Shown one piece after another: positions 32,880-41,131 of a stretch of 46,320 bases of DNA. The translations under genes and the position numbers were made by a program. The DNA is taken from the NCBI GenBank assembly GCA_017503105.1, contig JAFVTS010000016.1, forward strand, positions 1 to 46,320, read 5' to 3'. Within the stretch, counting starts at the first letter, position 1; the number at the start of each line of letters is the position of its first letter. This DNA comes from Clostridia bacterium (GTDB lineage Bacteria; Bacillota; Clostridia; Oscillospirales; CAG-272). The notes under the pieces are model-generated. The model was not told the origin of the DNA. It made no database searches and was given only the letters and a program-made list of their open reading frames with translations.

Positions 32880-34298
32880 TTATTTATTCGAAAGATATTC
32901 GTCTATCGCCTTTGCGGCGACCTTACCTGCGCCCATTGCGGAAATTACGGTAGCGGCGCCCGTCACAGCGTCACCGCCCGCAAAAACGCCCTCTTTCGTG
33001 GTAGCGCCGTTCTCCTCCACTATAATTCCGCCGCGCGCGTTAACGTCAAGCCCTGCGGTAGTAGATTTTATCAGCGGATTCGGTGACGTGCCTATCGACA
33101 TTATTACGGTGTCGACGTCGAGGACGAATTCGCTCCCCTCGATCTCTTTCGGGCGGCGTCTGCCGCGCTCGTCGGGCTCGCCGAGCTCCATCTTGACACA
33201 CTTGATCCCCGTTACGAAGCCGTTTCTCGGGTCGCGCCTGTCGTCGGGATTTTCATATCCGAGTATTTCTACGGGATTGTTGAGAAGACGGAAGTCTATT
33301 CCCTCCTCCATCGCGTGCTCAACCTCCTCGCGCCTTGCGGGAAGCTCTTCCATAGAGCGGCGGTAGATCACATACACCTTTTCCGCTCCGAGTCTGAGCG
33401 CCGTTCTCGCGGCATCCATCGCGACGTTTCCGCCACCGACGACGGCAACTCTTCCGCCCTTCATTACAGGAGTGTCGGAATCCTCGCGATAAGCCTTCAT
33501 AAGATTGCTTCTCGTTAAAAATTCATTAGCCGAGTAAACGCCCTTATATGATTCTCCCGGGATACCCATAAAGTTCGGAAGTCCCGCCCCCGAGCCGATG
33601 AAAACAGCCATAAAGCCCATATCAAAAAGCTCGTCGACCGTGAGAGTTTTTCCGATTATGACGTTCGTTACTATCTCAACGCCCATAGCCTTAAGATTAT
33701 CGACCTCTTTTTTCACGATATCCTTAGGAAGTCGGAATTCGGGTATACCGTAAACGAGCACGCCGCCCGCCGTGTGAAGAGCCTCGAAAACGCTGACGGA
33801 ATAGCCGAGCTTGGCAAGGTCACCCGCGCAGGTCAAGCCCGAGGGTCCCGAGCCGACGACGGCGACGCGCTTGCCGTTTTTGGGCGCGGTAACGGGCACA
33901 GCGTCGGAATGAGCGTTATGCCAATCCGCGACGAAGCGCTCAAGCCTGCCTATACCGACGGACTCACCCTTTATACCTCTCACGCACTTAGATTCGCACT
34001 GCGTTTCCTGCGGACACACTCTTCCGCAAACGGCAGGGAGAGAGGACGTCTGACTTATTATCTGATACGCCGCCTCGAAATCCCCCTCTTTTACCTTCGC
34101 GATAAAATCGGAAATGCGGATATTTACGGGACACCCCGACACGCAGGGCATATTTTTACATCCAAGACAGCGAAGCGCCTCGTCTGTTGCCATCTCTTCC
34201 GTATATCCCGTCGCAACCTCGAAAAAGTTTCGGGCGCGAGCGGCGGGATCCTGCGCGGGCATAGGATTTCTTCTCGGATTCATATTTGCTTTTGCCAT
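32880..34298 (-). CDS. gltA: Glutamate synthase small-chain-like flavoprotein, NfnB-type
   Basis: The 472-aa protein has two N-terminal cysteine clusters (CLGCKNMPCVSGCP and CGRVCPQETQCESKC) for 4Fe-4S centres, an FAD site VVGSGPSGLTCAGDLA, an NADPH site VVGGGNVAMDAARTA and the closing FAGGDAVTGAATVISAMGAGK. These define the GltD/GltA flavoprotein family. It directly follows the NfnA-like gene and shares one base with it (34298). In anaerobes this pair forms the NADH-dependent reduced ferredoxin:NADP oxidoreductase, which bifurcates electrons between NAD and ferredoxin. No glutamate synthase large subunit is present, which favours the Nfn reading. Confidence 0.92.
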   Translation of the reverse strand: MAKANMNPRRNPMPAQDPAARARNFFEVATGYTEEMATDEALRCLGCKNMPCVSGCPVNIRISDFIAKVKEGDFEAAYQIISQTSSLPAVCGRVCPQETQCESKCVRGIKGESVGIGRLERFVADWHNAHSDAVPVTAPKNGKRVAVVGSGPSGLTCAGDLAKLGYSVSVFEALHTAGGVLVYGIPEFRLPKDIVKKEVDNLKAMGVEIVTNVIIGKTLTVDELFDMGFMAVFIGSGAGLPNFMGIPGESYKGVYSANEFLTRSNLMKAYREDSDTPVMKGGRVAVVGGGNVAMDAARTALRLGAEKVYVIYRRSMEELPARREEVEHAMEEGIDFRLLNNPVEILGYENPDDRRDPRNGFVTGIKCVKMELGEPDERGRRRPKEIEGSEFVLDVDTVIMSIGTSPNPLIKSTTAGLDVNARGGIIVEENGATTKEGVFAGGDAVTGAATVISAMGAGKVAAKAIDEYLSNK

Positions 34299-35158
34299 TA
34301 CTTGCCCCTTTTCTGCTTCTTAAAAAGATTACACGCCTCGTCATAAGCGTGACGCTCGAAGTCCTTATACATAGTACCTCTGAACATTGCCTCGTCAAAA
34401 TCGACCTCATAACCGTTGAAATCAGGGCCGTCAACGCAAGCGAATTTCGTTATTCTCTTGCCGTCGCGCACGAGCGTCAGGCGACATCCGCCACACATAC
34501 CCGTTCCGTCTATCATAATAGGATTCATAGATACGTCACAAGGAATTGCGTAGGGCCGCACAGCCTCCACTACGAACTTCATCATTATAAGCGGTCCTAT
34601 CGTTATGACCTTGTCAAAGCTCTTTCCTGCCGAGAGCATTTCGGAGAGAGGAAGACACACGTTTCCCTCTCTGCCGTAAGAGCCGTCGTCGGTCATTATA
34701 TGAAGCGTGTCCGACGCTTTGCGGAATTCATCCTCAAGGATGAGAAGATCTTTATTTCTGAATCCGATAATGCTCGTTACCTCACACCCAAGCTCGCGGA
34801 ATTTTTGAGCCACGGGAAGCGCTATCGCGCACCCGACACCTCCGCCGACAATGCAGACCTTCTTGATTCCGTCCGTGTGAGTGGGCACTCCGAGAGGCCC
34901 CGCAAAATCGCTTATATATTCTCCCTCTTCCTTGGCGCCGAGCTTTGCGGTAGTCGCGCCGACGATCTGGAATATGATCTTTACCGTGCCCGCATCTCTG
35001 TCATAGCCCGCGACGGTCAGCGGTATACGCTCACCGTCCTCGTCGACCCTCAGAATAATAAATTGCCCGGGCTCGGCTTTTTTTGCCACGAGCGGCGCCT
35101 CTATATCCATCATAGTAACGCTTGGGTTCAACTGACGCTTAGCCCTTATTCTATACAT
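34298..35158 (-). CDS. nfnA: Ferredoxin-NADP reductase-like subunit NfnA
   Basis: The 286-aa protein has an N-terminal FAD-binding barrel (RIPLTVAGYDRDAGTVKIIFQIVG), an NAD-binding domain starting CIVGGGVGCAIALPVAQ, and a C-terminal 2Fe-2S site with cysteines in GTGMCGGCRLTLV and FACVDGP. This is the dihydroorotate dehydrogenase electron-transfer subunit fold used by NfnA. With the following gene it would make NADPH using reduced ferredoxin and NADH in the cytoplasm. The promoter is at 35204-35232. Confidence 0.93.
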   Translation of the reverse strand: MYRIRAKRQLNPSVTMMDIEAPLVAKKAEPGQFIILRVDEDGERIPLTVAGYDRDAGTVKIIFQIVGATTAKLGAKEEGEYISDFAGPLGVPTHTDGIKKVCIVGGGVGCAIALPVAQKFRELGCEVTSIIGFRNKDLLILEDEFRKASDTLHIMTDDGSYGREGNVCLPLSEMLSAGKSFDKVITIGPLIMMKFVVEAVRPYAIPCDVSMNPIMIDGTGMCGGCRLTLVRDGKRITKFACVDGPDFNGYEVDFDEAMFRGTMYKDFERHAYDEACNLFKKQKRGK

Positions 35159-35203
35159 AGGAAAGGATTCTCCTTTTTAAAAGTAAGCTTTTATATAAAT
35201 ATA

Positions 35204-35232
35204 AGTATACCACTTTTGCGCGTTCTTTTCAA
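35204..35232 (-). promoter_or_regulatory. Promoter of the nfnAB operon
   Basis: Minus-strand TTGAAA (35227-35232), a 17-base spacer and TATACT (35204-35209). Confidence 0.8.
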
Positions 35233-35365
35233 GCGTTTTGAGTGAAAAACTTCACTTTCCGAAATTTTCTCACATTTATACGAAATTTTACGCCAGATAC
35301 GGCTTTAAATTCTATTATTCCCACAAAATCGATAAAGTTTTAACATTTGCATAGGCGCAGTCAAA

Positions 35366-35396
35366 AAAAGAGGGGCTCGCGCCCCTCTTTTTTTGT
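35366..35396 (-). terminator. Terminator of the TetR-GH-ABC operon
   Basis: AGAGGGGC and GCCCCTCT pair around TCGC. A-rich and T-rich flanks give a T run on both strands. It lies downstream of the permease gene on the minus strand. Confidence 0.88.
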
Positions 35397-35443
35397 AAAT
35401 TAAAATTGACATTTTTGTTCGCATATAGGTATGCGTGTTAAAT

Positions 35444-36346
35444 TTAAGCTCTTCTATTTTTCTTCCCTCTCAGCACGCATATCAGTATATAAACAGCGCA
35501 AGAAACCGCCGCCGAGGCGGAAATTACGACGAGCATTGCCCATTCGGGGACGTTCGTACCGAAGAAATCTATGCTCATATCCGTCGCTTCGCGAACTATA
35601 TCCGTATTAAATTCGGGCACACCGAGGGCGCCAAGCTCTTCGACGGCACCGCGCATAGCGTGATTTCTTAAAATACTCGTCGCGTACGTACCGGGAGAGA
35701 AGGAAAGCACGTCGGCAAGTCCTTCGCTGAACTGCGAGATCGGCATATAAGCTCCGCAAATGAAGCCGTAACAAGAGCTCACGATGCTGCCGACTGCGGA
35801 TATTTGCCCCTGTGACGTCAGGAACGAGTTGACGATGGAAGAAAGCCCCGTACCGAACACGGTAAGTATGAAGACGTCAAGCACGATCAGAAGCGCGTCC
35901 GCTACGGAAAGATACCAACCTGTGACGCCCATATATATAAATCCGAGCCCCGCAGCAAACAGAGCTATTATCAGCGTCGAAAAAGCAGATGCAGCAAAGT
36001 ACGACACGGCAAGCTCCCACGGACGCACGGGAGTTATGCGAAAATCGCTGTAAGCCCCCGAGATCTTGTCCTGCACCATTAGCATATTTGAGCAGAACGC
36101 TACCGTTACGCAGCTTACAGCCAGGAGCGACGAAACGAGCTGAGCACCGACGAGTCCGTCTATCACCGCATCCGTCGCGGGCGTTCCCTCAAGCATCGCC
36201 ACGAAGCTGTCACGGTATACGTTGCCAAGGAAGGTGGAATAAAGCACGAGAAGAATGAGCGGAGTTATCAAGGACGTAAAGAACAGAGCCTTATCCTTAA
36301 AAAACAGTTTAATATTTCTTTTGAGCAAAATCAAGGTCTTTTTCAT
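35444..36346 (-). CDS. ABC-2 type transporter permease, 300 aa
   Basis: The N-terminal KKTLILLKRNIKLFFKDKALFF leads into a first transmembrane helix, a long outside loop (about 45-60 aa), then five more helices clustered between residues 60 and 290, the ABC-2 permease layout. A conserved AYSDFRITPVRPWELAVSYF segment follows the second helix, as in drug and polysaccharide exporters. It overlaps the ATPase gene by 4 bases and is the last gene of the operon. The substrate is unknown. Confidence 0.9.
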   Translation of the reverse strand: MKKTLILLKRNIKLFFKDKALFFTSLITPLILLVLYSTFLGNVYRDSFVAMLEGTPATDAVIDGLVGAQLVSSLLAVSCVTVAFCSNMLMVQDKISGAYSDFRITPVRPWELAVSYFAASAFSTLIIALFAAGLGFIYMGVTGWYLSVADALLIVLDVFILTVFGTGLSSIVNSFLTSQGQISAVGSIVSSCYGFICGAYMPISQFSEGLADVLSFSPGTYATSILRNHAMRGAVEELGALGVPEFNTDIVREATDMSIDFFGTNVPEWAMLVVISASAAVSCAVYILICVLRGKKNRRA

Positions 36347-37245
36347 CTTTCATCACCTCCGACAAGGCTTCTGCCCGTCACGGCAAGGAAAACGTCATCC
36401 ATCTTCCCTTTTATTATCTCGTAGTCTGCGAACAGCGTAGGGTTCGAGCATATGAGCGCCGTTGCCGCCGCCGTGTCGGGAACGCTCAGTCTGTACCCGA
36501 AAGCGGTAGATTCGTACTTGCATCCGAGGCGTTTTACATCATCCTCGGTAGCGGAATACAGGTTTATGTAGTCACCCGTGTAGCGATTTTTAAGCTCAAT
36601 GGGCGTTCCGAGCGCCACGGCTTCACCCTTGTCTATTATGAGCACGGAGTCTGCGTCTGCCGCCTCCTCCATATAGTGCGTAGTCAGAAGGACGGTGATA
36701 TTCTCCCTTCTTCTGAGCTCCGATATTACAGTCCAAAGCAAATGCCGCGTCTGCGGATCGAGTCCCGTCGTGGGCTCGTCCAAGATGAGAAGACGGGGCT
36801 TGTGGAAGAGCGCCCTCGCTATATCCACGCGTCTGCGCTGACCGCCCGAGAGCTTTCCTACGGATCTTGACAGAATATCGGAAAAATCAAGCAGTTTGGC
36901 AAGCTCCGAGAGCCGCTCTTCAAACTTCTTTCCGAAAATTCCGTAAAGCGCCGCGCGGCTCTCAAGATTATCTCTGACGCTCATAGCCTTGTCAAGAGCG
37001 CTGTTTTGATAAACCACACCTATCGACGCTCTTACCTCGTCGCACATAGTCATTCCCGCGATACGTACGCTGCCCGAATCTGCTGATAAAAGTCCGCACA
37101 TTATCGAAATAGTCGTTGACTTTCCCGCGCCGTTTACGCCGAGAAAGGCAAACAAAGCCCCCTCGTCGACGGAAAAGCTGAGATTTTTTACCGCGTGGAC
37201 GTCGCCAAAGGACTTATTCAGTCCCTCAATTTCTATCATTTTCAT
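36343..37245 (-). CDS. ABC transporter ATP-binding protein, 300 aa
   Basis: Walker A GVNGAGKST (near residue 37), Q-loop VVYQNSALD, signature LSGGQRRRVD, Walker B LLILDEPTTGLDP and H-loop LLTTHYMEE are all present. A C-terminal domain of about 80 aa extends beyond the ATPase, as in DrrA/CcmA-like exporters. It pairs with the downstream ABC-2 permease (4-base overlap) to form an exporter. It overlaps the end of the glycosidase gene by 20 bases, so all are co-translated. Confidence 0.95.
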   Translation of the reverse strand: MKMIEIEGLNKSFGDVHAVKNLSFSVDEGALFAFLGVNGAGKSTTISIMCGLLSADSGSVRIAGMTMCDEVRASIGVVYQNSALDKAMSVRDNLESRAALYGIFGKKFEERLSELAKLLDFSDILSRSVGKLSGGQRRRVDIARALFHKPRLLILDEPTTGLDPQTRHLLWTVISELRRRENITVLLTTHYMEEAADADSVLIIDKGEAVALGTPIELKNRYTGDYINLYSATEDDVKRLGCKYESTAFGYRLSVPDTAAATALICSNPTLFADYEIIKGKMDDVFLAVTGRSLVGGDER

Positions 37246-39334
37246 TTTTATTCCCCAAAATTTCGTGTTTAGTTTTTTCTATATGAAGCAAGCGCATCTC
37301 GCCCTTCTTCATATACATATCAATAAATCTGTCGTTAACGCTGACGCTCTCGCCGCCGAGAAAATCCCGAGCCACAGCGTCTGCTATCGGCAAGCAGATG
37401 CGCCTGTACCCCTCCTCGGTCGCAAGAATACCGACGTATTCGCCTCCTGCGAATACTACGTCACCCGCTCGGTTATAAAGATGCACGCCCGAGAGAAGAG
37501 CGATATGACGAAGAAGCGCACTCGGCAGAGCCAAAGGCAGGGCAAGGATGCTGTGATATCCCGCCTCGCGTTTCCAAAGCACGGCGGCACCGTCATCCTC
37601 AAACCGTGAGAGCACGTATCCCTCTTCCCTCTCCACCGTCGGCGACGGAATAGGAAAGCTCGGATAGACCTCGCCCTCAAACTCCGCGCGCTTTGCTCTG
37701 TCGTCGCGGCTGACGCGAAGCGAGTATCCCGTAAGCGACTTGCTGTAAGCACCGCTGCCGCCGAGGAAAAGAAGAACGCGGCCGTCGCGCTTCAGCTTTC
37801 TCTCTATCGCGTCAAGCTCCTCATCCGTAGGATCAAACGCCGCTATAAAAATAACGAGTCGGTAAGGCGAGGGGTCAAAATCAGGGTTGGCAATATCGGA
37901 CAGAAGGTAATTATCGTAAGGGAATCCCGCCGTCGCGATATTGTCAAGCAATTCTCGGATGGCGCTCGGCATTTTTTTGTCGTCAAGAGAAGAATATTTA
38001 TGCCCTCTTTCATCCACGACGAGCGCCACCTCGGTAGGAAAGAGATCGCATTTCTGCTCCGAAAGAACGTGTATGCTCCGCTTTATAACAGAGAGCATAT
38101 CGGGGTCGTCGAACCAACCGCCGAACATATCGAACCACCAGATGCCCGTAGGCGTCGTGGCAATGCGCGCGGCGGCTCGCGTGAGCGAATACACGCTCCC
38201 CTCTACGTCAGAGGGTCCCCGCCAGACGGGAGAATCGTAAAAATCGTTATCGGGCATCGCGTGCGCGAGATTTTTACCCATTCCCGAGGACTTGCAGGTG
38301 CGTATGTCGCCCTCACTTATCCACATTTTTCCGTGAAGAATAGCGCTGTTGACGGCGGAGGCAAAGTGCCAATCCACACCGCTGTTCGTGGTAGAAAGGA
38401 AATCGACGTCAGGCGAGGCGAGGACCTTGCCGAGTGCGTGAAGCCCTTTATAGTTTTGCGGCATAGAAAAGACGTAGCCGTAGAAGACACCGACAAGACG
38501 CTCACCACCCGTATATTCCTTGACCTTACGGCAGAAATAAAGTATGGCGTCGGCAACGCTTTCGTTATGATAATCGTAATAATCAAGAACCGCGCGCTCG
38601 GTTTTCGGGTCGCGAAGATATCCGCTCTCGCAGTACCTGCGCTCACACGGATGCGGAAATACTACGTCATCCCACGAGGAATAACTTATTCCGTGCGAGC
38701 GTGAAAGCTCGGAAACGCCGTGATACCGCTTGGAAAGATAACGGCGGTACGCCCTGAGATTAACTTCGCTGTAATCGTAATACTGCGGTGCGTAACGGCA
38801 CTGATACGTCCACTCCTCCGTGCCGCCCGCGGCAACGTGATACCCTATAACACGATCGGCGTACACGGATGCGTTGATATGATCTATAAGGGCGTAAAGA
38901 GCGACGGTCATATCCGCCTTCCAAAGCTCCGAGGCAAACGATTCTCTTTGCTCTTCCCCACGGAAGTCGCGGGAGACCTCGCTCGGGTGGAGCCTCTGCC
39001 ACCATATCGGGGGCTCAAGGCAAACGCGCGGAATAACGTAACCGTCCTCGTTTCCGCTCGGGAAGATGCGTGAAAGAGCCTCGTCCACAGCGGAAAAATC
39101 GTATTCTCCGTAGCCCTTAAAGAAGTTATCGCAAAACGGTCTGAGACCGCTCTCCATATTTATCCCCTCGTCGCCCGCGTAAACGGGAAACATAAAAAGT
39201 CGGATCCCCTGCTCGCGCATAGCATCAAAATTCTCACGGAGCGGAGCGTAGCTCATATACGCGACGGGCACCAAGGTCTTGCCGTCGACGTCTATCACAC
39301 GCTGAATCCCCAGATTTTTAAGCTTGCATATCAT
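37226..39334 (-). CDS. GH42-like glycoside hydrolase, 702 aa
   Basis: The N-terminal barrel (about 1-400) has clan-A features: EPPIWWQRLHP, a GYHVAAGGTEEWTYQ strand with a candidate acid/base glutamate, KMWISEGDIR with a second glutamate as candidate nucleophile, and GIWWFDMFGGW. A Rossmann-like segment (EVALVVDERGHKYSSL ... LVIFIAAFDPTDEELDAI ... RVLLFLGGSGAYS, about 450-550) matches the class-I amidotransferase-like trimerisation domain of GH42 beta-galactosidases, followed by a beta-rich end. There is no signal peptide. It is distant enough that another clan-A family is possible. Overlaps both neighbours, which ties it to the TetR regulator and the exporter. Confidence 0.75.
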   Translation of the reverse strand: MICKLKNLGIQRVIDVDGKTLVPVAYMSYAPLRENFDAMREQGIRLFMFPVYAGDEGINMESGLRPFCDNFFKGYGEYDFSAVDEALSRIFPSGNEDGYVIPRVCLEPPIWWQRLHPSEVSRDFRGEEQRESFASELWKADMTVALYALIDHINASVYADRVIGYHVAAGGTEEWTYQCRYAPQYYDYSEVNLRAYRRYLSKRYHGVSELSRSHGISYSSWDDVVFPHPCERRYCESGYLRDPKTERAVLDYYDYHNESVADAILYFCRKVKEYTGGERLVGVFYGYVFSMPQNYKGLHALGKVLASPDVDFLSTTNSGVDWHFASAVNSAILHGKMWISEGDIRTCKSSGMGKNLAHAMPDNDFYDSPVWRGPSDVEGSVYSLTRAAARIATTPTGIWWFDMFGGWFDDPDMLSVIKRSIHVLSEQKCDLFPTEVALVVDERGHKYSSLDDKKMPSAIRELLDNIATAGFPYDNYLLSDIANPDFDPSPYRLVIFIAAFDPTDEELDAIERKLKRDGRVLLFLGGSGAYSKSLTGYSLRVSRDDRAKRAEFEGEVYPSFPIPSPTVEREEGYVLSRFEDDGAAVLWKREAGYHSILALPLALPSALLRHIALLSGVHLYNRAGDVVFAGGEYVGILATEEGYRRICLPIADAVARDFLGGESVSVNDRFIDMYMKKGEMRLLHIEKTKHEILGNKNENDRN

Positions 39335-39899
39335 TTTTCTTTCTCCTTATATATTCGGAAGCAGCGAGATACATGTCACTCGTCATTTCAGAAACAAGCC
39401 CCCAGTCCATATCGCAGTAAGACGTCGCGAACATCGTGGCTATTCCGTGCACGAAGATCCACATTTCAAGGTGAAAAGTCCGCGCCTCTTCTTTTGATAT
39501 TCCGAGATTCTTCGCTATCACGGGAATTATGCTTTCCTCCAAATAGGAATCTGCCATAGTCGGAACCGAACTCTGCCCCGAGCTCATAAAAAGCAGGCGG
39601 AAAAGCTCGGGCTCATCCTTCGCAAAGCGTATATACGCCATACCCGTGGATTTGTAGTACGGGTATTCTCCGGACGCGATCTCACGCTCCGTATATTCAA
39701 GATATAAGCCGTACGCTGCACGCTCCACCTCTTCCTTTAATTCATCCATATTTTCAAAATTGGAAAATATGGGTTGAGTTGAGCAGGAAAGCTTCCCTGC
39801 CAAAGAACGGGCGTTAAGCGCGCTTTCCCCGCTCTCGCGAACGATATCAAGAGCGGCACTCACTATTTCCGTTTTCGTCAATCTTGCCTTAGGCGGCAT
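39318..39899 (-). CDS. TetR/AcrR-family regulator, 193 aa
   Basis: The N-terminal HTH (about 8-50, KTEIVSAALDIVRESGESAL then CSTQPIFSNFENMDEL) is TetR type. The C-terminal helical ligand domain (about 75-190) contains EPELFRLLFMSSG and MWIFVHGIATMFAT, as in TetR proteins with a WHG-like domain. It is the first gene of its operon and overlaps the glycosidase gene by 17 bases. Two palindromes in its promoter (39913-39928 and 39936-39948) are the likely binding sites, giving self-repression. Confidence 0.93.
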   Translation of the reverse strand: MPPKARLTKTEIVSAALDIVRESGESALNARSLAGKLSCSTQPIFSNFENMDELKEEVERAAYGLYLEYTEREIASGEYPYYKSTGMAYIRFAKDEPELFRLLFMSSGQSSVPTMADSYLEESIIPVIAKNLGISKEEARTFHLEMWIFVHGIATMFATSYCDMDWGLVSEMTSDMYLAASEYIRRKKNDMQA

Positions 39900-39912
39900 A
39901 CGTTACTCCTTG

Positions 39913-39928
39913 TATAACATTTGTTATA
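39913..39928. promoter_or_regulatory. TetR operator candidate 1
   Basis: TATAACA-TT-TGTTATA is a perfect 7-bp inverted repeat lying between the start of transcription and the tetR start codon. Confidence 0.75.
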
Positions 39929-39935
39929 TTACACT

Positions 39936-39948
39936 TGTTATTATAACA
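39936..39948. promoter_or_regulatory. TetR operator candidate 2 on the -10 element
   Basis: TGTTAT-T-ATAACA is a perfect 6-bp inverted repeat with the same half site as candidate 1, oriented inside out, covering the -10 box. Confidence 0.72.
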
Positions 39949-39968
39949 TTTATATCCCTGTTTGTCAA
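39940..39968 (-). promoter_or_regulatory. Consensus promoter of the TetR-GH-ABC operon
   Basis: Minus-strand TTGACA (39963-39968), a 17-base spacer and TATAAT (39940-39945), an exact match. Confidence 0.9.
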
Positions 39969-40012
39969 GACGTTCAACAATTATTTTGCAGCAAATATTT
40001 GCGTGAAAGCTA

Positions 40013-40041
40013 TTGACAAAAGGCTCAAAATATGGTAATAT
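40013..40041 (+). promoter_or_regulatory. Promoter of the tRNA-Leu unit
   Basis: TTGACA (40013-40018), a 17-base spacer and TAATAT (40036-40041). It is divergent from the tetR operon. Confidence 0.75.
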
Positions 40042-40047
40042 AATTAA

Positions 40048-40157
40048 GTAACCGAGTTCATCGGTTTTGCGGAGAAAGCTGAATGTAGGTTTTACCGAAC
40101 GTAAGCTCCGCCTCGGCAGTCCTCGCCGTGTAAAAACAGAGGACGTAATTTTAATAT
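40048..40157 (+). ncRNA. Structured leader upstream of tRNA-Leu
   Basis: About 110 transcribed bases precede the tRNA. They can form CCGA/TCGG (40052-40064 region), GCGGAG/CTCCGC (about 40069-40114) and GTCCTC/GAGGAC (about 40119-40144). It has no T-box AGGGTGG block and no obvious reading frame with an SD. It may be a 5' leader trimmed by RNase P or a separate small RNA processed from the transcript. Confidence 0.4.
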
Positions 40158-40242
40158 GCGGACGTGGCGGAATTGGCAGACGCGCTGGTTTCAGGTTCCA
40201 GTGAAGCAATTCATGTGGGTTCAAGTCCCGTCGTCCGCACCA
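40158..40242 (+). tRNA. tRNA-Leu(CAG)
   Basis: The acceptor arms GCGGACG (40158-40164) and CGTCCGC (40232-40238) pair perfectly. A D arm, an anticodon loop TTCAGGT with anticodon CAG, a long class II variable arm and a GGTTCAAGTCC T arm follow. CCA is encoded (40240-40242). The last pair of the anticodon stem is a T-T mismatch in the CTGGT/TCCAG reading, which is minor. Confidence 0.96.
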
Positions 40243-40251
40243 AACAGGAAT

Positions 40252-40290
40252 AATACGAACCTTTCAGACGATGGGTTCGTATTTTTCTTT
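40252..40290 (+). terminator. Terminator after tRNA-Leu
   Basis: AATACGAACC (40252-40261) pairs with GGTTCGTATT (40274-40283), followed by TTTCTTT. Confidence 0.88.
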
Positions 40291-40357
40291 ACAAAGGATT
40301 TCTTTGGCATAATGATAAGGCGAGAAATCTGACGCCATAGCAAACAATAAAAAATAG

Positions 40358-40397
40358 AGCACGTAAGGTTCTTTAAAAGAGCTTTACGTGCTTTTTA
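40358..40397. terminator. Second terminator-like hairpin
   Basis: AGCACGTAA (40358-40366) pairs with TTACGTGCT (40384-40392), followed by a T run. No gene lies between it and the tRNA terminator, so it may be a remnant of a lost gene. Confidence 0.7.
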
Positions 40398-40622
40398 TAA
40401 ACGGTTAGAATAAAACAGTATATTATATTTTTACGATCTTCAAATTCTCCCAAACAGACCATATTTGCAATTTACATTTATTTGCCTTTCGGGTGGAGGA
40501 TCGTAGCATAGTTCTCGTATATGTAAACGGTCGGTCGGAGTTGAAATTTTGCTTATAAAATGGAAGCCGTTTTAATTCTATAAACTTATCTTTAATATCA
40601 TATCAAATATCATTCGTTAAAG
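40398..40622. other. AT-rich stretch with nothing recognised
   Basis: Between the second hairpin and the next terminator I find no gene, RNA motif or repeat that I can support. A weak TATAAA-like sequence near 40553 is not enough for a promoter call. Confidence 0.5.
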
Positions 40623-40649
40623 GTCGGGTAGAAATACCCGGCTTTTTTG
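40623..40649 (+). terminator. Terminator-like hairpin before the small island
   Basis: TCGGGTA pairs with TACCCGG around a GAAA tetraloop, followed by seven T. The transcript it ends is not identified. Confidence 0.82.
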
Positions 40650-40809
40650 TTTTACAAAGATACAAATTTTCAAGCCTTGCTTTATTCCTAATTTAAGACC
40701 GTTGACATATACAAGCGTTACAAGCATTTTTGTTTTCTTCTTACCGAACCACGCTACGATGGGGTTCGGTGCCGAAAGGCAAAAAATTAAATTTAAGGAG
40801 AAAAGAAAA

Positions 40810-41118
40810 ATGAAAAAAGTTGTTTATTCAGTTCAGAGAGTAGGAAGATTCGAGATTCCAAAGATGACAGGTCTTGGATACGTAGTTGATGACGATTTAC
40901 TCATCGCTGCTACGAGCCAGAAAGGAAAGCCTTACATCAGAGTATTTGAAGGAGCAGTTACCTACTGTCACAAGGTAGTCGGCAAAGATAACGAATTCAA
41001 AGGCTATTTCACCGAGTACAAAGAGGTTGAAGTTGAAAAGAAGACTAACGGATACGTATCTCTTGAAACCATTGAGGTTGAAAACGAATACAAGATCTGG
41101 TACAAATTCGCAGATTGA
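40810..41118 (+). CDS. Hypothetical protein, 102 aa
   Basis: The ATG at 40810 follows AAGGAG. The product is a soluble beta-rich protein starting MKKVVYSVQRVGRFEIPKM with a Lys/Glu-rich end (KEVEVEKKTNGYVSLETIEVE). It is followed 13 bases later by the sigma-like HTH gene. No family is recognised; short proteins of this shape often occur on mobile elements. A hairpin with ACCGAACC/GGTTCGGT (about 40743-40771) lies in its leader. Confidence 0.7.
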   Translation: MKKVVYSVQRVGRFEIPKMTGLGYVVDDDLLIAATSQKGKPYIRVFEGAVTYCHKVVGKDNEFKGYFTEYKEVEVEKKTNGYVSLETIEVENEYKIWYKFAD

Positions 41119-41131
41119 AAGGAGAAGCAAG

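Noticed and set aside
34286-35245. 319-aa plus-strand frame opposite nfnA
   Set aside because: Its length comes from the codon pattern of nfnA on the other strand; it has no start signal and no domain.
40048-40157. T-box riboswitch upstream of tRNA-Leu
   Set aside because: The AGGGTGGNACCGCG block and a specifier loop are absent, and the downstream feature is a tRNA rather than a synthetase gene.
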